A stretch of DNA of 64,000 nucleotides from Streptomyces exfoliatus. Lineage in GTDB: Bacteria; Actinomycetota; Actinomycetes; Streptomycetales; Streptomycetaceae. The stretch spans positions 283,328 to 347,327 of the forward strand of contig NZ_JNZP01000012.1 in NCBI RefSeq assembly GCF_000725545.1, given 5' to 3'. The notes beneath the pieces are model-generated. The model worked only from the letters and a program-made list of their open reading frames with translations, did no database searches and had not been told where the DNA came from. Within the stretch, counting starts at the first letter, position 1, and every line of letters begins with the position of its first letter. Both the position numbers and the translations under genes were made by a program. This document shows, in pieces, positions 59,121 to 64,000 of the stretch.

Positions 59121-59429
59121 GAGTTTATAGCAGCTGCGGTGGGGAGCGCACGAGACCCGCACGTCGGCGACTTCGCCTCCGCCGGCTCGCCACCGCCGCC
59201 GCACCCGGCTCTCGCACCGAGCACGCGGGCCCTCGGAGTGCTGCCGGACGCCCCGGCGGTGGTGGGCACCACCCGAAAGGCATGGTCGTGCCCTCCCGCC
59301 GCACGGAAACCGAGGCGCGCGCCGGCGTGACGGGCCGACCCCTCGCCCGGCCAGGCGTTCTCGATGGTGGCGATGCACTCGCCGTGGAACGGCGGCACGG
59401 CGGAGCTGGCCGGGTGGGAGCGGCCCAGC

Positions 59430-59690
59430 GCCCAACGGTCCACCACGGTCTGGCCCTTGACGTTCTGGTGCACCGGCGCCTCGGCGCTGGCGACGAAGCA
59501 GGTGCCCATGGTGACCGCACAGGCGCCGAGCGCGAGGACGACGGCGAGGCCGCTGCCGGTGACGATGCCGCCGCTGTCGATGACCGCGGGGGTCCAGGCG
59601 TCGCACGGCAGCGGGGATGAGGACCAGGCCGGGGACGTCCTCCTCGGCGGGGTCGCCGGCGCACTCGGAAAGAAGGCGCGACCCGCTCCG
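59430..59690 (-). pseudogene. Nitronate monooxygenase-like fragment, frameshifted
   Basis: Two frames on the minus strand carry consecutive parts of an NMO/2-nitropropane-dioxygenase-type TIM barrel. The first is ECAGDPAEEDVPGLVLIPAA, ending near 59620. After a shift come AVIDSGGIVTGSGLAVVLAL and GACAVTMGTCFVASAEAPVH. The FMN-phosphate loops SGGI and MGT are legible. The N-terminal half is missing and the downstream reading (to about 59310) decays. With the neighbouring ~790-nt gap (59001-59792) otherwise empty, it is a gene remnant. Confidence 0.6.
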
Positions 59691-59792
59691 CACGCGACAG
59701 CACAGGCCTGTCGACGGCGGCCTTGATGTCACGTCCGGAGAGATGCGCCGGAGGTGACGGTTAGCTCCTTTATTGCGCCTGGGCCTGGCTCC

Positions 59793-61109
59793 TCAGGGCC
59801 GCCGGCTCAGACGGTCCGAAATGCGGTCGAGCACCCACCCGGCCTTCAGCGCCGTCGCGCCGAGAGCGAATGAGGGCATGTAGGGCGGCCGCGGCCGCCA
59901 GATCGCACGCAGGTCGTCGTGGATCTCGTCACCGGCGAGCCGGTCGGCCAGCAGCGTGCCGATATAGGGCGACTGGGACAGCCCGTGACCATTGCAGCTG
60001 ACGGCGTAGAAGACGTTCTTCGCGGCCTCTCCGGCCACCGGGAGGAAGGACGTCATCGCCACCCACCCGCCCCACGCCCGCTGGGGCGCGACATATCCGA
60101 GCGACGGGAACCGCTCGTGGAAGCCTTGGACCAGGTCCGCCACCACCGCGCGATCCGGCTCGTGGGCACCCAGCGCCGACGGCGCCGCCTGGAGCCGACG
60201 GGTACCGAACATGATCGTGCCGCGAGCGGTGCGCCGGTAGTTCTCGAGAATCGTGTGCGGGGTGATGATGCCGGTACGGCTTGTCCAGCCGATCGCCGCC
60301 AGACGGTCGGGATCGACCGGCTCCGTCTCCACCAAGCTGGTCCAGACGGGCGTGATACCGCTCGGGGCGATCTCGAGGTCGCGGGAGTGGGCGTTGGTCG
60401 CGAGCACGACCCTCTCGGCGCGGACGCGCCCACCGGGCACGCTGAGCACGACGCCCGCGCCGTCCGGCTCGACGGCCTCCACGGCCGTCCGCTCGAACAC
60501 CTTCGCACTCGACGCCAGCAGTACGGCCCGCAGCCCGAGGGCGAGCTTCCCGGGGTTCAGCAGGCCACCACCCCGCTCGAAGATGCCGCCCAGGAAAGTT
60601 CCCGGCAGGCCGAAGTCACGGCCGTCGACGAATTCCACGTCCGCCCCCGCGTCACGGAGGATCCCCATGTTCTTCCTCAAACGCCGGAACTGTCCGGTGG
60701 AGACAGCGGCGATGACGTTACCCGTGGGGTCGTACTCGCAGTCGATGGCGAGGCGCCCGATCAGGCCCTCGGTGAACTCCGCCGCGTTCCCGCCATACCG
60801 CACGAGGTCGCGGAGCCGGCGCCGGTACAGCAGGCGCAAGAGCTGCGGGTCCCCGGCCAGGGCGTTCGACAAATAGCCCGCGTTGCGTGAACTCGCACCC
60901 CAGCCGCAGTACCCGCCTTCGAGCAGAGCCACATCGACGCCGCGCTCCGCCAGCCGGAGCGCCGCCGCCATCCCGACGAGACCACCGCCGACGACAGCGA
61001 CATCGCACCGGACCTCACCTTTCAGCGCCGGCGCGAGATCGGTGGGCCGATCAGTCCACCCGGTGAACGCCGAGTAGGTCAAGCCGTCGGTGGACGCGTT
61101 CTTCGCCAC
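59793..61109 (-). CDS. FAD-dependent oxidase, second PuuB-like paralogue
   Basis: A 438-aa DAO-family flavoenzyme from GTG 61109. The FAD loop VAVVGGGLVGMAAALRLAER is near residue 38, the family marker GWGASSRNAGYLSNALAGDP near 70, and the closing block QRAWGGWVAMTSFLPVAGEA with SCNGHGLSQSPYIGTLLADR near 345-390. It shares long blocks with the enzyme at 48460-49803 (for example AERG-DVALLE, IDCEYDPTGNVIAAVS and ETEPVDPDRLAAIGWTSRTG), so the two are paralogues, probably for related amines. It lies at the right edge of the island. A near-perfect 17-bp TetR palindrome is 58 bp upstream, which places it in the 52095 regulon. Confidence 0.88.
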   Translation of the reverse strand: MAKNASTDGLTYSAFTGWTDRPTDLAPALKGEVRCDVAVVGGGLVGMAAALRLAERGVDVALLEGGYCGWGASSRNAGYLSNALAGDPQLLRLLYRRRLRDLVRYGGNAAEFTEGLIGRLAIDCEYDPTGNVIAAVSTGQFRRLRKNMGILRDAGADVEFVDGRDFGLPGTFLGGIFERGGGLLNPGKLALGLRAVLLASSAKVFERTAVEAVEPDGAGVVLSVPGGRVRAERVVLATNAHSRDLEIAPSGITPVWTSLVETEPVDPDRLAAIGWTSRTGIITPHTILENYRRTARGTIMFGTRRLQAAPSALGAHEPDRAVVADLVQGFHERFPSLGYVAPQRAWGGWVAMTSFLPVAGEAAKNVFYAVSCNGHGLSQSPYIGTLLADRLAGDEIHDDLRAIWRPRPPYMPSFALGATALKAGWVLDRISDRLSRRP

Positions 61110-61166
61110 GATGCCCCTCGTCTCCCGTTCCCCGCGTGGGACGGGAGAACGAGTGATGGAAATAGG

Positions 61167-61183
61167 AAACCCGAATCGAGTTT
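61167..61183. promoter_or_regulatory. 17-bp TetR operator upstream of the second PuuB-like gene
   Basis: AAACCCGAATCGAGTTT differs from the palindrome at 52834-52850 in one base. It lies 58 bp upstream of the minus-strand start at 61109. The match over 8 kb distance is the best evidence that the two loci share a regulator. Confidence 0.7.
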
Positions 61184-61439
61184 GAGTTTAGCGCCTTCGT
61201 CCAGCTCACTCATCGTCGGCCAGCAGCACGCACCACGCACATCCGAGGCTGGTCGGCGCGATGCGTGCGCAAGCTCAGCTGCGGATCGGGCCGAGGTGTC
61301 GATGCGACACACATCGCCAAGCAGCGCCGGCCACGCCGCCCGGAAACTCGCCCCTCCTCCCCACTGGCGCCGGATTTCGCCCCCAGCCATCGCCTCGGGT
61401 GAGCCCCGCGAGGGCTTGCCGGCGGGCACGCCGGGCCGA

Positions 61440-61805
61440 AGCGGTGATCACCGGCACGGTCTACGTGATCACGCCGTCGGAGCCGTCCTGGATTCCCCCG
61501 TGCGTCAGACCGAGTCGTCGGCAGTTCGGGAAGCCAGTGATCGCGCTGCGGCACGAAAGTACGGACGCGGCCCGCCGGGGCCGGCCCTGGAGCCTGCCAC
61601 TGGAGGGCCGAGCCGCCCCACCTCCTGGCACACCGACTTGGCGCCGCGTCGACTCGCCCCGCCGTTCGGGGTTTCCAGGTCGACGCCCACTCCTGGCACG
61701 CCGCAGCGGTCGGCCGACTGCCGCCCGAGAACCGCACCCGACTGCAAGACGCGGGAGGAACACGACGCCAAGACCACCGCCGGCAACCTCGCCCTTGCCG
61801 GATGA
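61440..61805 (+). pseudogene. IS5-like transposase, N-terminal remnant with frameshifts
   Basis: VITPSEPSWIPP, then SRRQFGKPVIALRHESTDAA, RRGRPWSLPLEGRA and, after a frame change, WHTDLAPRRLAPPFGVSRST match the N-terminal part of an IS5-family (ISL2-like) transposase in the right order. The following catalytic domain is absent. The neighbouring stretches 61184-61439 and 61806-62041 show no gene I can name. Confidence 0.6.
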
Positions 61806-62052
61806 AGGAGAGGGGCACACCGCGGCCCTGCACGCCCGACGTGACACGAAGATCCTTTACGGGACAGCCCTTTGGTGCGGCCGACAGCGCACCCACCCCA
61901 CAGGGACGATCAGCCTGGGGGGTGTCCTCACGCGCCGGCCACCGTCCCCAGCGGTTCCGTGACGGAGCTGGTGAGCGGCGCAGACCACGGCGCCGCGACC
62001 GGGCCGCCACCACGCCAGCACCGCACCGACAGACTCCTGACGCCCTGTCAGG

Positions 62053-62073
62053 AAAGTCAGCAAAAAGTCAGCA
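62053..62073 (+). repeat. AGTCAGCA direct repeats (right inner copy)
   Basis: AAAGTCAGCAAAAAGTCAGC(AT) contains two AGTCAGCA units in the same direction 11 bp apart. It is nearly identical to the blocks at 33397-33417 and 62451-62473, and lies 170 bp to the left of the second pirin fragment. Confidence 0.7.
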
Positions 62074-62241
62074 TGCAGCTGATCGGACCTGCTCCCACAC
62101 AAGCACACTCTGGAAACACACCCGCCGACTGCACGACTGCGGGAGAGATGCGACAGGACCCCTCCCCCAGTCGCGGCGACAGCTGCAAGAGGGGACCGAA
62201 AATCTTCGATGCTCCATCGGCTCGACAGGGAAATTCCCAGG

Positions 62242-62410
62242 TCAGCGCACTCGACCTCGCGCCTTCAGGTGGGCCGCCGGGACCTCCGGCGCGTCCAGCC
62301 GGTCGCCGTCGTAGCCCTTCACCTCGCCGAACCGGTCGGACGTCATCCAGTCGTCCCTCGCCTCGCGGATCTCGTCGTCCGTGCGCCCCACGAAGTTCCA
62401 CCACCACTTG
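62242..62410 (-). pseudogene. Pirin-family protein, C-terminal fragment (right copy)
   Basis: On the minus strand WWWNFVGRTDDEIREARDDW leads through DRFGEVKGYDGDRLDAPEVP to the stop at 62242. It is the same C-terminal piece of a pirin as at 33186-33362, with about seven substitutions in 54 residues. Upstream (towards 62463) the open frame continues with unrelated residues (MLTLADFNASDLRKRRRIK), so the rest of the gene is absent. Confidence 0.8.
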
Positions 62411-62442
62411 ATCCGTCGACGTTTCCGCAGGTCAGAGGCGTT

Positions 62443-62472
62443 AAAGTCCGCCAAAGTCAGCAAAAGTCAGCA
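62443..62472 (+). repeat. Three tandem 10-bp AAAGTCAGCA-type repeats (right outer copy)
   Basis: AAAGTCCGCC, AAAGTCAGCA and AAAGTCAGCA follow one another without a gap, about 30 bp to the right of the second pirin fragment. The last two correspond to the block at 33397-33417. Their even spacing (one helical turn) is typical of cooperative protein-binding arm sites or iterons. Confidence 0.7.
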
Positions 62473-62639
62473 TCGACATGCCTTCGAGAAGGCCGATCTG
62501 CCCGCAAATCACCTGCTGGTCCCGGGCACAAAGAGAGAGTCAGCCACCGCCACCCGCGACGCCGTCCTGAAGCAGCCGCTGCCCCGGCTGCGGGTCGAGC
62601 CGGTTCCTTGGCGTGACGCCCCTTCGCTCCAATGGGCCT

Positions 62640-62830
62640 CATCGAGCACCGGTGTCCCGCGGAGTCGAACAGAGGGAGGCGAAGAGTATTCGTCCGCGAC
62701 GTCTTCGATGGCGATCCGATCGAGTCGACCGCCCAGGTATCCGAGGGCGACAAGGCAGTGGAGCAGGCCCGCGGTGAATGAGCCCCCCGCGCCAACGGCG
62801 TCCACGACGGTCACGGGCTGGACTTGGACA
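62640..62830 (-). pseudogene. PfkB/fructokinase-like C-terminal fragment
   Basis: PVTVVDAVGAGGSFTAGLLH followed by LVALGYLGGRLDRIAIEDVA matches the second signature of PfkB sugar kinases, but the catalytic GAGD reads GAGG. No N-terminal two thirds is present upstream, and the tail after VADE is unrelated. A dead fragment. Confidence 0.6.
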
Positions 62831-62884
62831 GAGGGAGAGGGTGACTTTCTGGGTTCCATCGCGCACCCGAGCGGGTCACGGCAC

Positions 62885-63360
62885 TCAGGCGCTCTGCCGG
62901 GAGATCACTCGATGCGCCTCGAGCGCGAACGACAAATCGACCACATGGCGTGGTTGCGACAGCAGACGACCCGTGAGCCGCTCCAAGCCGGAGCGGAAGG
63001 TCCAGGTCGTCTCGTCCTTCGTGCCCACCGGGGTCCAGCCCGCCTCGCGGGTCGCCGTGGAGGTCACCGTGTAGTTGGCGAGCTCTTCGAGCACGGTCAC
63101 CGTCACACCGACTGGCGAGGGGGTGTTGCCGAGCAGGACACCGTCCCGCCGCACCGTGGTGGTGCCGGTCACGTCGGTCCCGAGGTACATCCGTGCGTGA
63201 TGGCCACCCTCGCCGACGTTGAAGGGCGCGTAGGCGACGCTGAGCCGGTCGCCGTCGCGGACGGAGTTGAAGCGTTTGCCGAGGTCGGGCTGTGCGTAAG
63301 GCCAGTCCGGGTTGGCAGGGCCGCGGTTCCACTCAGTGTGCGTGAGGCCGGGCTTCAGAG
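62885..63360 (-). pseudogene. C-terminal fragment of a secreted S8 (subtilisin-like) peptidase
   Basis: The minus frame carries THTEWNRGPANPDWPYAQPD, RDGDRLSVAYAPFNVGEGGH, VTGTTTVRRDGVLLGN and a final TKDETTWTFRSGLERLTG. This block order (H/WN, D-x-L-x-(V/F), GGH, a DG turn and TWTF(R/T)S) is what I know from the beta-domain after the catalytic part of large Streptomyces S8 peptidases. The catalytic Asp/His/Ser domain is absent; upstream of about 63360 the sequence changes to an FtsX remnant on the other strand. Confidence 0.55.
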
Positions 63361-63740
63361 CGCGTTCACCGGACTCCTCCTCGGCCTCGGCGCCCGTCGC
63401 GCTGCTCGTCGGAGGCGTGGGCGTGGCCAACACCATGGTCGTCTCCGTCCTGGAACGCCGCCCGGGGTTCGGGCTGCCCCGCGCTCCCGGGGCGACCGGG
63501 GCCGGATCCGGACACAGTTCCTCGCCGAGTCCCTGCTCCTGCCCCCCCTGGGCGGCACCAGCGGGGCCCTCTTCGGCACGGCCGTCACCTCCGGATACGC
63601 CCTCTACCAGGGCTGGCCGACCGTCGTCACGCCCTGAGCCATGGCCGACGACATCGGGGCCGCCGTCGTCATCGGCGCCCTCGCGGGGGCTCTACCCGGC
63701 CGTCCGGGCCTCCCGTCCTTCCCCGACGGAATCACTGGCC
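63358..63740 (+). pseudogene. FtsX-type ABC permease, C-terminal remnant with frameshifts
   Basis: Pieces of the last FtsX domain appear in several frames in the right order: VALLVGGVGVANTMVVSVLE, then RIRTQFLAESLLLPPLGGTS followed by GALFGTAVTSGYALYQGWPT, then a stop at 63637, and in another frame AAVVIGALAG and LYPAVRAS-like codons. In an intact permease these form one stretch of about 120 residues. The 5' part is lost at the junction with the peptidase fragment. Confidence 0.65.
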
Positions 63741-63759
63741 AGGCCCGCCGCAGGCGCGG

Positions 63760-64000
63760 CTACAGGCCCTGCCACGCGGGCTTCGCCGCGTACGTCGCGC
63801 GGAAGTAGTCCGCGAGCTTCAGCTTGGAGGCCGCGGCCTCGTCCACGACCACGGTGGCGTGCGGGTGCAGCTGGAGCGCGGAGGCCGGCACGAGCGCCGC
63901 CACGGGGCCCTCGACGGTCTGCGCCACGGCCTCGGCCTTGCCCTCGCCGGTGGCGAGCAGCACCAGGTGGCGGGCCTCCAGGATGGTGCCGATGCCCTGG
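63760..64000 (-). CDS. nagB: Glucosamine-6-phosphate deaminase, C-terminal part (runs off the window)
   Basis: Only the last ~79 codons lie in the window; the frame is open through 64000. The blocks [40 protein letters not shown] and [20 protein letters not shown] are characteristic of NagB, which converts glucosamine-6-phosphate to fructose-6-phosphate and ammonia in the cytosol. The stop is at 63760 after KPAWQGL. It seems intact as far as seen and marks the return to ordinary genes beyond the remnant-rich segment. Confidence 0.88.
   Translation of the reverse strand, partial: QGIGTILEARHLVLLATGEGKAEAVAQTVEGPVAALVPASALQLHPHATVVVDEAAASKLKLADYFRATYAAKPAWQGL

Larger units (their letters stand above)
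33363..62241. other. Candidate integrated catabolic island
   Basis: This is the segment between two 3' fragments of a pirin gene in the same orientation (33186-33362 and 62242-62410). Each is followed on its right by AGTCAGCA-type direct repeats, and a third set of repeats lies just inside the right end (62053-62073). The cargo is a coherent amine/ketone/CoA-ester catabolic gene set with its own two TetR regulons. The two pirin fragments differ by several residues, as expected if one came with the element. No integrase is present, so the exact ends and the mechanism are inferred. Confidence 0.4.

Noticed and set aside
1..64000. tRNA, rRNA or riboswitch genes
   Set aside because: I looked for cloverleaf-type termini, rRNA-like stretches and long conserved leaders and saw none that I could support; a covariance-model scan would be decisive.

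Overview
The window reads as chromosomal DNA of a high-GC actinomycete, almost certainly a Streptomyces. Supporting signs are the GC-rich third codon positions, frequent GTG starts, 4-nt GTGA stop/start overlaps, actinobacterial families (DUF2690, DUF3027, DUF6126, SpoIIE/anti-sigma ATPases, DUF1345) and a poly-gamma-glutamate locus of the Streptomyces type. I see no rRNA, tRNA or CRISPR array. The many pseudogenes, IS remnants and gene fragments suggest a plastic accessory region rather than the conserved core.

Layout. 0-12 kb: small hypothetical genes, a methyltransferase, a divergent XRE-cupin regulator/MFS exporter pair with a palindromic operator, IS630 and IS481 transposase remnants, a quinone oxidoreductase, a broken alcohol dehydrogenase and a nicotinate phosphoribosyltransferase. 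12-15 kb: an SMI1-type protein and a methyltransferase-Nudix fusion. 14.5-22.3 kb: a poly-gamma-glutamate locus (lipoprotein, CapA, double-HAMP membrane sensor, CapB, CapC, NlpC/P60 hydrolase). 22-31 kb: DinB protein and PfkB kinase sharing an upstream CTTGC/GCAAG motif, an epimerase/reductase gene broken by a 34-bp tandem duplication, a DUF2690 secreted protein, a complete IS5-family element carrying a passenger gene, a squalene/phytoene synthase-like gene, an anti-sigma-type ATPase, PRC-barrel and SRPBCC stress-type proteins and a secreted lipase. 31.4-33.1 kb: PhoD phosphatase.

33.4-62.2 kb is the most interesting part: a catabolic island bounded on each side by a 3' fragment of a pirin gene next to AGTCAGCA-type direct repeats. 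It holds a Baeyer-Villiger-type monooxygenase, a Kal-like hotdog (ammonia-lyase family) protein, an esterase, an SCP2-like protein, a glutamine-synthetase-like gamma-glutamyl-amine ligase, a gamma-glutamyl hydrolase, a membrane protein, an acyl-CoA ligase/crotonase fusion, ADH, ALDH, a second CoA ligase, two PuuB-like FAD oxidases, a flavin amine oxidase and a 6PGDH/imine-reductase-like dehydrogenase. Two TetR genes appear to run two separate regulons: one with a 25-bp operator (35.85, 36.98, 40.64 kb, weaker at 40.56 kb), the other with a 17-bp palindrome (52.83, 61.17 kb, weaker at 59.10 and 52.71 kb). Read together the genes suggest uptake and breakdown of an alkyl or alicyclic amine: gamma-glutamylation or direct oxidation of the amine, carbonyl to ester or lactone by the monooxygenase, hydrolysis, oxidation to the acid, CoA activation and beta-oxidation, with a Kal-like enzyme as a possible route for removing a beta-amino group. 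The pathway is inferred; the genes and the shared operators are seen.

61.2-64 kb is a graveyard of fragments (IS transposase, pirin, sugar kinase, S8 peptidase, FtsX permease) ending in the 3' end of nagB, which runs off the window.
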